From Streptomyces albipurpureus (lineage in GTDB: Bacteria > Actinomycetota > Actinomycetes > Streptomycetales > Streptomycetaceae): a stretch of DNA of 64,000 nucleotides. The notes beneath the pieces are model-generated. The model did not search any database. It had not been told where the DNA came from and worked only from the letters and a program-made list of their open reading frames with translations. This document shows, piece after piece, positions 16,763 through 24,525 of this stretch (position 1 is its first letter; each line of letters starts with the position of its first letter). The stretch is from assembly GCF_023701525.1 (NCBI RefSeq), contig NZ_JAMQAW010000023.1:99906-163905 (forward strand). The letters run 5' to 3'. Both the position numbers and the translations under genes were made by a program.

Positions 16763-17650
16763 TTAGTCGTTGCCCTGGAGGATCGAGAGGAGACGCAGCA
16801 TCTCCAGGTAGATCCAGACGAGGGTCAGGGTGAGGCCGAAGGCCGCCAGCCAGGATTCCTCGCGCGGGGCACCATAGGTGAGCCCGTCCTCGACCTGCTT
16901 GAAGTCGAGAGCGAGGAAGCAGGCACCGAGGATGATGCCGATCACTCCGAAGAGAATGCCCAGGCCGCCGCTGCGGAAGCCGAGGCCGTCACCGCCGCCG
17001 ATCACGGCGAACAGGAGATTGACCGCCATCAGGAGCACAAAGCCCATCGCGGCGGCCATGACGAAGCCGTAGAAGCGACGGTTGACCCTGATCCAGCGCA
17101 TCTTGTAGGCGATGAGCACACCTGCGAAGACCGCCATCGTGCCCAGGACCGCCTGGGGGACGACACCCGCGCTGATGTAGGTGCTGACCGCGCTGGAGAT
17201 GACTCCGAGGAAGACACCCTCGAACGCGGCATAGCTCAGGATCAGCGCCGGAACCGGCTTGCTCTTGAAGGCCTGGACGAGCGCCAGGACCATCGCGATG
17301 AGCGCGGCACCGATGGCGATGCCATACGACTTGCCGATGCTGTCCTGGTCGACGGGCAACAGGAACCAGGAGAGGGCTGCGGTGACGACCACGGTGCCGA
17401 GTGTCATCGCGGTGCGCGAGACAACATCGTCGATGGTCATCACACGGGAACTGGGGGGAGCCTGCTGGTCCCCACCGAGCTGGGTGTCGGCCGGTGCGTA
17501 CGGGTTGGTCGCGTACGGGTTGCCGGTGCCCGGGGCGTAGGGGTTGGTTCCTACGGCGGGGCCCCCGGCCTGCGGCTGCGCGTTGAAGCCCGCATTGCCG
17601 TTGTCGCGGCTGAACCCCCGTCGCGAGAAGACCGGGTTACTGCTCCTCAT
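16763..17650 (-). CDS. Bax inhibitor-1 / YccA-family membrane protein
   Basis: 295 residues. A disordered, Asn/Pro/Tyr-rich N-terminus with repeated NPYAP/NPYAT motifs (about 36-53) precedes seven hydrophobic segments from about 80. The family signature appears in ILSYAAFEGVFLGVISS and ACFLALDFKQVEDGL, and the C-terminal WLAAFGLTLTLVWIYLEMLRLLSIL is typical. BI-1 proteins are pH-sensitive calcium leak channels in model systems; the role in Streptomyces is not established. Confidence 0.88.
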   Translation of the reverse strand: MRSSNPVFSRRGFSRDNGNAGFNAQPQAGGPAVGTNPYAPGTGNPYATNPYAPADTQLGGDQQAPPSSRVMTIDDVVSRTAMTLGTVVVTAALSWFLLPVDQDSIGKSYGIAIGAALIAMVLALVQAFKSKPVPALILSYAAFEGVFLGVISSAVSTYISAGVVPQAVLGTMAVFAGVLIAYKMRWIRVNRRFYGFVMAAAMGFVLLMAVNLLFAVIGGGDGLGFRSGGLGILFGVIGIILGACFLALDFKQVEDGLTYGAPREESWLAAFGLTLTLVWIYLEMLRLLSILQGND

Positions 17651-19148
17651 CTCACTCCTCCATGGCCACCGTGCGCGGCCTTGCGTTAAGAGTAATGCGG
17701 GTGCAAAGAAAGCACCCTAATGCTCTAGGAGGATCTTTCCCGATCGTGACCCATGTAACAGGCCAATTTCTGCCGTTCCACTCCATCTGATGGGCGCCCG
17801 ACGCTCCTGTGCTTCCCCAGCCCCCGGCGGTGGGCCGGGGGCCCGGGGGCTGGCCCGGGGCAAGCGGGGGCGGGGCTCGGTTGGGGGAGGCCTCCGCGCA
17901 CACCGCCCGCTCCCCCAACCAGGTGGCGGAAAGCAGAACGGACAAGAGGCCGCGTCAGGCTTCCACCCCTGACGGCGGTCACAGCCGACGGCTCCGTCGC
18001 GGCGAGCCTCACGGCAGCCGTGCCGAGTGATCGCTGGTGGTCCGTGCGACCCTCGCTGTCCGACGCACGGCCGGACGGACCTATTCGCCGCCCCGCTTGA
18101 TATTCCCGCTGCATTCGATTGGCCGGGTATTCGGGGGTGGACGTCTTTCAGCAGAAGGGGCGGAACCCCGCACTGTTTTCGATGGTCACGCGATGAACAC
18201 TGGTGGCTGATCCGTCACGGTCAGCAACCTGGCGCACGGGGAGAATTCTCCGACCATACGGTCAGTACGTACCGACCGTACCGACCCGACCAGCCAGAGG
18301 CGATGAGCGTGAACCGTGCAGCTCCGCGGAGCTGCAGACAGGCAACGCGCCAGGACTCTTCGTCCCGCGCCCAGCTCCGTAGCTGCTCGATACATCGGCG
18401 AGTTCCAGACCCTCCTCGGGTTCCCCACAGATCAGTGCTCCGGACCACGGCACCTCGGGGTCAGGATTCCAGCCCACTGGCGATACGGACCGCCTGCACA
18501 CTCAACCGGCGCGGGGCCCGACCCACATAGGGAGTCGCAAAGGCACCCAGCACCGCCCGAGCCAGCTCGCCGGCACCCGACGTCGGCCCTTCCTCGATCG
18601 CTTCCGCCCAGTGGACGGGCTTCCCCCATGGCATGGGCAACGCTTCACTCATGGCCGTCGTACTCCTGTTTCGCCACCTCTACCCCGGCGAAAGCCACTG
18701 GGCCGCGCCGCTCCCCGGCACGGCCAGGTCGGCCCCCACACGTTTCCCCCCAGCTCAGCCGGTCCACGCCCCACTGGCCGCGACAGAGCGCAGCCACCTT
18801 GCGGCGAATCTCGGACCTCGGAGAACCGGACCGAACTGGCCGGTCCTAGCCCGATTCTCGGCTTGCCGGCCGGGGTCTGTACCCGAGGGCGCACTCCCGG
18901 GCGCATCTGTAGCCGGAGTAGAGATCGGGTGCCATAGCGCAGCGGCGAACGCGCCGGTCGGAGGCGGTTTTCGTGACGCTCAAAGGTATGGCCCGCTGTT
19001 CACCTGGCGGCAATTCGGTCATACGGGCGCCGCGGGCCGGGCGTTGTTGGCGGTGCAGCATGTGCCATGTGCAGGGAGTCTGCATATTCGGCCGCCGCAC
19101 CCGGTGGCGGCCGGGTCGCCCCGCCCGCCACCGGGTCGCAACCGCGGG
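17651..19148. other. 1.5-kb stretch without a convincing gene
   Basis: Nothing with a clear coding pattern over its full length. The 17.82-17.88 kb segment is a G-rich hairpin-forming run (GGCCGGGGGCCCGGGGG). On the minus strand, 18461-18652 encodes a 63-residue stretch starting MSEALPMPWGKPVHWAEAIEE whose natural-looking N-terminus may be a decayed gene, continuing in another frame to about 18310. I cannot assign it. The rest looks like mutated former coding DNA. Confidence 0.4.
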
Positions 19149-20471
19149 TCAGCGCCGCAGACCGCGGTCCAGCGCGGCGATCAGCGAGCCCTGGGCGTCA
19201 TCCCCGTCCAGGGACCAGACCATCACGCCGCCGAGACCGTTCCGCTGGGTGTAGCGGGCCTTCTGGGCGGCGGTGGCCGGGGTGTCGTACGTCCAGAACT
19301 CGGTGCCGTCGTACTTCCAGGCCGCGCCGAACTCGCGGTCGGTGTGCACGGCGCCCGGCAGGTCCTTGATGGCCTTGTAGGGCAGTTGGCCGCCGCCGCG
19401 CGGGGACATGCCGGTGGCGGGCTGGTAGAGGCCGTTCTTCGCCCCGGCGGGCACTCCCGTCCAGCCGTAGCCCCAGGATGGCACCCCGAGCACCGCCTTG
19501 CGGGCCGGCAGGCCGCCGGCCAGGTAGTGCCGCACCACCCGGTCCGCGCTGTAGCTGTAGCCGATGCCGGAGGGGTCGGCCGGGTCGGTGTAGAGGTTCG
19601 CCTGGTGGTTGGTCGGGCCCTGCGGCTCCCAGGAGCCGTGCATGGTGTAGGTCATCAGGTTCAGGTAGTCCACCTGGCGGGCGACCTTCCGCAGCTCCAG
19701 CCGGTCCGCGACGTCGGTGTTGTTGGCTACGGCCGCCGTCAGCAGGTGGCGCCCCCGCCCGCTGCCGCCCACCGCGTCCAGCTGCCGCCGGAACTCGGCC
19801 AGCAGCAGGGTGAAGTTGCGGCCGTCCTCGGGGCGCACATGGTTGTCCGGCAGACCGTCGCCGCCCGGGTGCTCCCAGTCGAGGTCGATGCCGTCGAAGA
19901 CGCCCGCGGCGCTGCCCGGGCCGCCCCCCGGCGCGTCCAGCTGCGGCAGGTTGCCCTTGATGTAGAGGTCGACGCAGGAGGCCACGAACTTCTTGCGCGC
20001 GGCGTCGGTGGCGGCCACGTCCGAGAAGTACTTGGACCAGCCCCAGCCGCCGATCGAGATGACGACCTTCAGGTGGGGGTTCTTCGCCTTCAGCTTCCGC
20101 AACTGGTTGAAGCTGCCTTTCAGCGGCTGGTCCCAGTTGTCGGCGACGCCGTCCACCGAGTCGGCCGCGTCGATCGGGCGCTGGTAGTCGGCCCAGGCGT
20201 CGGCCTGGTCGGCCAGGTTGTCCGCGAAGCAGGTGCCCTCGGGGGAGATGTTGCCGAAGGCGTAGTTGATCACGGTCAGCTTCGCCGCCTGGCCCGAGTC
20301 CTGGACCTTCTTGGCGGAGAAGCCGCTGTAGACGCTCCACCCGGTGAAGTAGGCCACACGGTGGCCGGGCAGCTGGCGGCTGTCGTCGTCATCGGCTTGA
20401 GCGGTCGCGGGGACCGCGACGAGCGAGGCGAGCAGAGCCGTCGCCAGGAACGCGGAGGTGCGTCTGAACAT
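19149..20471 (-). CDS. secreted GH18 chitinase
   Basis: 440 residues. A signal peptide (MFRRTSAFLATALLASLVAVPATAQA) precedes a single family 18 TIM barrel that cleaves chitin by substrate-assisted retention. VVISIGGWGWS is the conserved beta-3 motif, DGIDLDWEHP is the catalytic DxxDxDxE with Glu as acid/base, and YLNLMTYTMHG plus the C-terminal GGVMVWSLDGDD complete the active site. There is no carbohydrate-binding module, so it resembles the compact Streptomyces chitinases. It lies next to gene debris on its upstream side. Confidence 0.95.
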   Translation of the reverse strand: MFRRTSAFLATALLASLVAVPATAQADDDDSRQLPGHRVAYFTGWSVYSGFSAKKVQDSGQAAKLTVINYAFGNISPEGTCFADNLADQADAWADYQRPIDAADSVDGVADNWDQPLKGSFNQLRKLKAKNPHLKVVISIGGWGWSKYFSDVAATDAARKKFVASCVDLYIKGNLPQLDAPGGGPGSAAGVFDGIDLDWEHPGGDGLPDNHVRPEDGRNFTLLLAEFRRQLDAVGGSGRGRHLLTAAVANNTDVADRLELRKVARQVDYLNLMTYTMHGSWEPQGPTNHQANLYTDPADPSGIGYSYSADRVVRHYLAGGLPARKAVLGVPSWGYGWTGVPAGAKNGLYQPATGMSPRGGGQLPYKAIKDLPGAVHTDREFGAAWKYDGTEFWTYDTPATAAQKARYTQRNGLGGVMVWSLDGDDAQGSLIAALDRGLRR

Positions 20472-20603
20472 ACTGGTGGCCTTGTCTGAGTGGGGTCAGA
20501 GGTCTGTACCAATCGCGAGAAGAGATCTAGCCCATGCCGGGGGGTGCACACAAGAGGCCGGACCACACGAAGTAGCCTGGCCCTCTTGGGAATTGATGAA
20601 GTG

Positions 20604-20846
20604 TCAGCGACTCAGGCTGCGCAGCACGTACTGCAGAATGCCGCCGTTGCGGTAGTAGTCCGCCTCACCGTGGGTGTCGATGCGGACCATCGCGTCGAAC
20701 TCGACCGAGCCCGCGCTGACCTTGACGGTCTTCAGGGTGCGGCCCTCGTTCAGTCCGGTGACACCGGTGAAGGAGAGTGAAGGAGAAGGTCTCCCCGCCG
20801 GTCAGACCCAGCGACTCGGCCCCGCCGTACACGGCCGATCCCACGT
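20604..20846 (-). pseudogene. aconitate hydratase C-terminal remnant, frameshifted
   Basis: The minus strand reads AESLGLTGGETFSFT, then after a frameshift GVTGLNEGRTLKTVKVSAG and VEFDAMVRIDTHGEADYYRNGGILQYVLRSL before a stop. These are the last about 80 residues of AcnA-type aconitase. The frameshift is an exact 10-bp tandem duplication (GTGAAGGAGA at 20767-20776 and 20777-20786), which places the downstream part out of frame. No upstream catalytic portion is present, so this is a non-functional fragment. Confidence 0.9.
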
Positions 20847-21114
20847 CGCCAGTGCCGCTCGGCCTCGGACGTGACCTTGCCATTCGGGCGGCGCAGGTAC
20901 TGCGGCGCGGGCCGCCACAGGCCCCGTACGCACACCTCGGCGCGCGGGGGCCAGAAAGCCGCCAGGGGACGCTGTACGACCAAGGTCCCGCGTGGCTCCG
21001 CCCACTGGATCGCCGCTTGCTTCAGGACCCCTTCCACCCGGCGCAGTTGGTCGGGCCGGCGGTCGGCCGGCCGCTCGTGACCCGGGGCACTGCCGCGCCC
21101 CGGGTCGTGGGAGA

Positions 21115-21222
21115 TCAGCCGGTGTGGCGTCGGCGTCGGCTGGTGGCGACGGCGATCGCGCCGAGGAGGAGGAGCGCTCCGCCTGCCAGGAGGGCTGGCA
21201 TCCCCGCGCGAACGCTTTCCGC
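21115..21222 (-). pseudogene. cell-wall anchor tail remnant
   Basis: A short reading frame gives a hydrophobic segment MPALLAGGALLLLGAIAVA followed by TSRRRRHTG and a stop. This is the usual C-terminal sorting-signal layout of Streptomyces surface proteins, but the LAxTG motif and the whole ectodomain are missing. Confidence 0.4.
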
Positions 21223-21401
21223 TCACACAGTGGGGTGACCGACACTGAGGTCGTGGTCCTGACCTCGAAGCCACGGTTGCCCACCAGCAGGAAACCGTTC
21301 AGGCCCACCCATAGGACGGGCAATTCCCGACGCAAGTCAGCACAGCCAACCGGCAATCTCGACCTGGAAGGTCATACAGAGAGCGCTCGCAGCGCTACGT
21401 T

Positions 21402-21716
21402 ATGCACATGACGGGCAACATCCATCTTGCAGCTCACATGGCGGCAGCTGGGTTGAAGCAGTCAGAGCTGGCACAGCGTCTGAACGCCCACGTTGAGCAG
21501 TTGACCGGCAAGTCGGGCAACGTCACCGCCCAACACATCCGCAACTGGCGCACCGGCAAGACTCGATGGCCACAAGAGCGGCTGAGGCTCGCTTTGAAGG
21601 CAGAGTTCGGAGTCCCCATCCTGGACCTGGGATTCGTGCCCCGCTCGTCGGGCACCACGAGTGAGGGAGGTGAACCTGCGCCCGCACCTGTACGCCTGCA
21701 TCGAAGGACCCAGTGA
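21402..21716 (+). CDS. XRE-type helix-turn-helix protein
   Basis: 104 residues. AAGLKQSELAQRLNAHVEQLTGKSGNVTAQHIRNWRTGKTRWPQERLRLALKAEFGV has the helix-turn-helix pattern with recognition helix near NVTAQHIRNWRTGKT. The C-terminal 25 residues look disordered. A signal-peptide-like opening (MKRRTLTTATLSMTAAM) follows in another frame at 21713 but stops shortly, so the downstream partner is broken. It could be a lone regulator or an island remnant. Confidence 0.6.
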   Translation: MHMTGNIHLAAHMAAAGLKQSELAQRLNAHVEQLTGKSGNVTAQHIRNWRTGKTRWPQERLRLALKAEFGVPILDLGFVPRSSGTTSEGGEPAPAPVRLHRRTQ

Positions 21717-21776
21717 AGCGTCGTACCCTCACCACCGCGACTCTCTCGATGACAGCAGCGATGCGGCCGGTCCCGA

Positions 21777-21995
21777 CTACTGCTGCCCGACCCCGCGTAG
21801 GTATGCGTGAAGACCCCGGCGACGGTGGCCTCCCTCTGGTCCCTCTCCCGTCCCAATGCCCGCGATCCGTGCCCGTAGGGGTCCCGGCCCAATGTGCGCC
21901 CCATGGGCGCCCGGAACTCTGCTGCCGAAAGGCGAGGACATCTGCTTGAGTGATGCTTCCGCCACCGGTGCATACGCGATCTCATATCGACTCAT
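21777..21995 (-). pseudogene. RelE/ParE-like toxin remnant
   Basis: Starts with ATG at 21995 inside the end of the antitoxin-like gene, the usual coupling in toxin-antitoxin operons. MSRYEIAYAPVAEASLKQM resembles the beta-1/alpha-1 start of RelE-type toxins (compare MSRYRVTYADP in the second pair). After about 20 residues the reading frame becomes low-quality and lacks catalytic Arg/His positions. It is probably a truncated toxin. Confidence 0.5.
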
Positions 21996-22191
21996 ACAGC
22001 CCCCACTCTTCGGCCTCAAAGCAGGCGAAGACCTCCTCGTCCTCAGTACCAGAGGCAAGGTTGAGAATCCAGTGCCGCACCACATCGGCGACACTCTCCA
22101 CCGTCGTCTCGCCCAAGGCCTCATCGAAGAGCCTTCGCTGGTCAGCTGGCAATGCGTTGCGGATGCCCTCGATCGTGGCGGGCGCCTCCAC
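21982..22191 (-). CDS. small antitoxin-like protein
   Basis: 69 residues: EAPATIEGIRNALPADQRRLFDEALGETTVESVADVVRHWILNLASGTEDEEVFACFEAEEW. This all-helical pattern recurs in small Streptomyces proteins encoded just before RelE-like toxins (I recall these as DUF6247; not checked). GTG start at 22191 preceded by GAGGAAAGG. Intact as a reading frame, though its toxin is truncated. Confidence 0.5.
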   Translation of the reverse strand: MEAPATIEGIRNALPADQRRLFDEALGETTVESVADVVRHWILNLASGTEDEEVFACFEAEEWGLYESI

Positions 22192-22245
22192 CCTTTCCTC
22201 ATTGCTGATGGTTCACCTCGACGCACTGCGCTCAGTCATCACAGG

Positions 22246-22419
22246 CTATTGCTGGCAACAAGACACCAACGGGGGCTTCACAGCACCAGAGGCAGCGTGT
22301 TGCAGCACCAGCCCAGTCCGGGTGCACCTCACGCGCCGAAGTATCTGAAGCACTTCCGCCGGTAGCGCCCGCCGACCGACGGCGGTCGGATCGGCGTACG
22401 TCACGCGGTAGCGGCTCAT
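22246..22419 (-). pseudogene. second RelE-like toxin remnant
   Basis: ATG at 22419 overlaps the stop of the preceding antitoxin-like frame (ATGA). MSRYRVTYADPTAVGRRALPAEVLQILRRVR begins like RelE toxins, then diverges into a non-family tail (VLQHAASGAVKPPLVSCCQQ), which suggests a frameshift or truncation. It lies directly upstream of the first antitoxin-like gene in the same direction. Confidence 0.45.
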
Positions 22420-22686
22420 CCCCCGCTTCGACACATGTCATCGCCGAGGTCCTCGGCGAAAGTGGTGCCAGTGGAGTCCCCGGACCGGACACGTTCCACC
22501 AGGGCCTGTTCAGCGTCGTCGTACTCGGTGGGAATGTTCATCGCCCACCGGACCAACACCGTTTGGACTCACCGGCCGAGTGTTCTCGATCTCGGTGGTG
22601 AACTGAACGCGTTCCGCTTCGGGCAGAGCCTCACCGACACCGCGGATCGTGGCGGGCACCCGCACCGGCCCGCCCGTCGCATCCAT
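22416..22686 (-). pseudogene. frameshifted antitoxin-like gene
   Basis: The first part, MDATGGPVRVPATIRGVGEALPEAERVQFTTEIENT, matches the same family as the protein at 21982-22191 (shared VPATIxGxxxALPxxxR). The C-terminal part, VLVRWAMNIPTEYDDAEQALVERVRSGD, continues in another frame after about 22575 and ends overlapping the second toxin start. One frameshift therefore separates the halves. Confidence 0.55.
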
Positions 22687-22750
22687 GGTCAAGCCTCCGG
22701 CGCCACGATCCGCCTCTTCCCACAACACCGTTGTCAGAGCGCGTGAAGTG

Positions 22751-22961
22751 TCAGAGCGCCAGGGTCGCGGCCATCAGACGTGCTCCGGCCAGTGCCAGGA
22801 ACCCGGTGAGCTGCGCGGCCCGCGTCGGCGTCGACGGGCCCGGACCCGCCGGCCGAGAACAGAGGGAAGGAGTACCCGGTCGGGTTGATCACAGCGAGTC
22901 CCAGACGGCCAGGGCCGTCATGGTCGGCCTCAGTGATGATCACGGTGCCGTTCTGGCGCAA
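22751..22961 (-). pseudogene. decayed small ORF next to attL
   Basis: MRQNGTVIITEADHDGPGRLGLAVINPTGYSFPL is a well-formed opening. The sense then continues in a different frame (AAQLTGFLALAGARLMAATLAL before the stop at 22751). One indel near 22840 explains this. Family not recognised. Confidence 0.35.
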
Positions 22962-23191
22962 GCAGAGTTCCGTTGAGTCATCCGATCGGTCACTCTCGGC
23001 GACCGACTATCGCCGCTTCCTGGGACTTCGGTCCACTGCATCGGGTACGCCGAAGGCAGGGCGCTCGGACTGTGTGCACCAGGTGCCTCTGGTCCACCGC
23101 GGCCCGGCAAAACCACCCGTATGTGGGGCTCCAGGACCCCCAAGTGGAGGTCAAGGTTTCAACCACCCGGCGTCGGAATACGACTCCGGAA

Positions 23192-23214
23192 GTGCCCGGA
23201 GCCGGACTTGAACC
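23192..23214 (+). repeat. attL core (displaced 3' end of bldA)
   Basis: Begins GTGCCCGGAGCCGGACTTGA and is identical over 23 bp to 59956-59978; flanking bases differ on both sides. It equals the T-arm and acceptor 3' strand of the bldA tRNA (reverse strand), so this copy is the original chromosomal 3' end moved away by integration. Confidence 0.93.
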
Positions 23215-23231
23215 TGACCGTCCCAGTTCCC

Positions 23232-23355
23232 TGACCTGCACATACGCTCTGACCTGCGCACCGAATTTGGGTTTCAGGCAAGCTCGGCCAGTCTCAGGCC
23301 ATTTAAAAGGGGGGCGTGTTCCCGGGGGGAACACCGCAGGTCACGATGCGTGACC
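23232..23355. promoter_or_regulatory. left att-arm: candidate integrase/excisionase arm sites
   Basis: TGACCTGC occurs directly repeated at 23232-23239 and 23250-23257, and inverted (GCAGGTCA) at 23336-23343. GTGTTCCC occurs at 23316-23323 and inverted at 23327-23334, forming a palindrome. Both octamers recur on the other prophage end (59930-59937; 59873-59880 and 59884-59891). Such repeated short sites near att cores are typical of arm-type binding sites. Confidence 0.5.
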
Positions 23356-23380
23356 GCCCCCAGATGGCGGGAACCCGCCA

Positions 23381-23800
23381 CTAACCAACCGCCCGAGTGT
23401 CGCCATCGTCGCGCCGCACGCTCCCCGCCAACCGGTCATCCAAGGCCTGCAAAACCTGGAGTCGAACCCGAGTCGGCAGACCATCGATGATCGTGAGAAT
23501 GGCGTCCACGCGTGGATCTTGCGGCGGGACGGGCGGCGCTGCGGCCGGCTCCGGGTGCGACTCGGGGGGCATCACCTCCGGTCGACCACCCTGCTCTACA
23601 AGATCAAGGGCACCCGGCGCCCATCTAAGGGCGCGCTCTAGGTTCCGCCGCGTGAGTTGACTCGCGCTGCCCTCGGCTCGGCGCATCGCACGGAGTGTCT
23701 CGTAGGTCGTGCGAGCCTCCGATGCCAACTGCCTCCAAGTGAGCCCTAGCTCTAGGCGCCGGCGGTTCAGCTCGTTATCGAGGTGCGACGACTCCGCCAT
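23381..23800 (-). CDS. prophage repressor-like HTH protein
   Basis: 139 residues from ATG 23800 (GAGAGGA 7 nt upstream; an in-frame GTG at 23806 is too close to that site). The N-terminus has LDNELNRRRLELGLTWRQLASEARTTYETLRAMRRAEGSASQLTRRNLERAL, an XRE-type DNA-binding domain. A Pro-rich linker leads to VDAILTIIDGLPTRVRLQVLQALDDRLAG, perhaps for dimerisation. It is transcribed leftwards, divergent from the early operon, the classic position of an immunity repressor. Paired operator-like repeats lie in the gap. Confidence 0.75.
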   Translation of the reverse strand: MAESSHLDNELNRRRLELGLTWRQLASEARTTYETLRAMRRAEGSASQLTRRNLERALRWAPGALDLVEQGGRPEVMPPESHPEPAAAPPVPPQDPRVDAILTIIDGLPTRVRLQVLQALDDRLAGSVRRDDGDTRAVG

Positions 23801-23826
23801 CCCCACGTCCTCTCGGTATCGACATA

Positions 23827-23946
23827 ACGCAGATTAACGCAGCTTCACGCGGCCCCACTTTGGCACCTTCCGACTCCAGCCAACGACGGAGGCAGCAGAC
23901 CCCAACCGATCTGTTGTTTCTTCACGCTGCCTGCGTTAACCTGCGT
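23827..23946. promoter_or_regulatory. paired operators in the repressor/early-gene gap
   Basis: ACGCAGATTAACGCAG at 23827-23842 and CTGCGTTAACCTGCGT at 23931-23946 are inverted copies of one another with one mismatch in 16. Additional half sites CTTCACGC sit inside each side (about 23843 and 23920). Each site adjoins one of the two divergent start regions, as expected for a lysogeny switch. The binding protein is probably one or both of the flanking HTH proteins. Confidence 0.65.
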
Positions 23947-23949
23947 GAC

Positions 23950-24183
23950 ATGTCAGCACAGAACCAAGCAGACACCACCTCCTTGCGGCGGCAACGCATA
24001 GGGCTGGGCCTGACGCTGGTCGACCTCGCAGAGCTATGCGCATCGCACGGAGTGGCTGTTCACCCCGATCACCTGAGCAAAATCGAAAGGGGAGTCCACC
24101 CTCCCCGTCCGCATCTGCGAGCGGCTCTCGCCCGTGTTCTTGAGCTCCGGCCGGATCAGGTCGACGCATCCGGAGCTGCGTAA
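23950..24183 (+). CDS. small XRE-type regulator (Cro-like position)
   Basis: 77 residues: TTSLRRQRIGLGLTLVDLAELCASHGVAVHPDHLSKIERGVHPPRPHLRAALARVLELRPDQV is a complete helix-turn-helix domain of the XRE class. It is the first rightward gene opposite the repressor, which suggests a Cro-like role. Its TAA stop shares an A with the next ATG (TAATG). ATG 23950 lies right after the inner operator, so the message may be nearly leaderless. Confidence 0.75.
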   Translation: MSAQNQADTTSLRRQRIGLGLTLVDLAELCASHGVAVHPDHLSKIERGVHPPRPHLRAALARVLELRPDQVDASGAA

Positions 24184-24434
24184 TGAGTCTCCAGAACTAC
24201 AACCTCGAAGAGGCCGCAGCAGCTCTGCGCTGTGCAGTCGGCTTCCTTGAGGAGAACCTCGACACGCTTCCGCACCAAAAGCTTGGCAGGGCCGTCGCAT
24301 TCGATGACGACGAACTGATGGCGATCAAGAACATGTGTCGCGTGCGCCCTGGAAGTGCGGCAGTGGAGACCGCCAAGCCGCCGGGTCTCAGCCTGGCGAC
24401 CATTCAGCCGAAACAGCGACGCCGCAGTGGCTAA
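24183..24434 (+). CDS. excisionase-like small DNA-binding protein
   Basis: 83 residues: YNLEEAAAALRCAVGFLEENLDTLPHQKLGRAVAFDDDELMAIKNMCRVRPGS follows the winged-helix pattern of MerR-like excisionases (a helix-turn-helix, a wing at KLGRAVAF, then a helix). It is coupled to the preceding regulator. Excisionase is an inference from fold and position; a transcriptional regulator is the alternative. Confidence 0.6.
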   Translation: MSLQNYNLEEAAAALRCAVGFLEENLDTLPHQKLGRAVAFDDDELMAIKNMCRVRPGSAAVETAKPPGLSLATIQPKQRRRSG

Positions 24435-24525
24435 GCGGGGCTGCCGGACCGGGCCTGGTCCGGCGCCCCTCGGTGCCCCACCCCTCTACATGCAGCCGTA
24501 CTGCACCCAGAGAAGAGGAACAACC

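Larger units (their letters stand above)
20472..21401. other. gene debris region upstream of the chitinase
   Basis: Holds the chitinase promoter (about 20480-20560), the aconitase remnant and a wall-anchor tail, described separately. Between and after these (about 20850-21110 and 21225-21400) no intact gene is visible. Confidence 0.55.

Noticed and set aside
17651..19148. Several frames of 60-180 residues in the 17.7-19.1 kb gap
   Set aside because: They are Arg/Pro/Ser-rich, overlap each other in several frames and lack family patterns or ribosome sites.
18633..20489. A 618-residue plus-strand frame opposite the chitinase
   Set aside because: Composition is Gly/Val/Arg/Gln-rich without motifs; the minus strand holds a clear GH18 enzyme with signal peptide.
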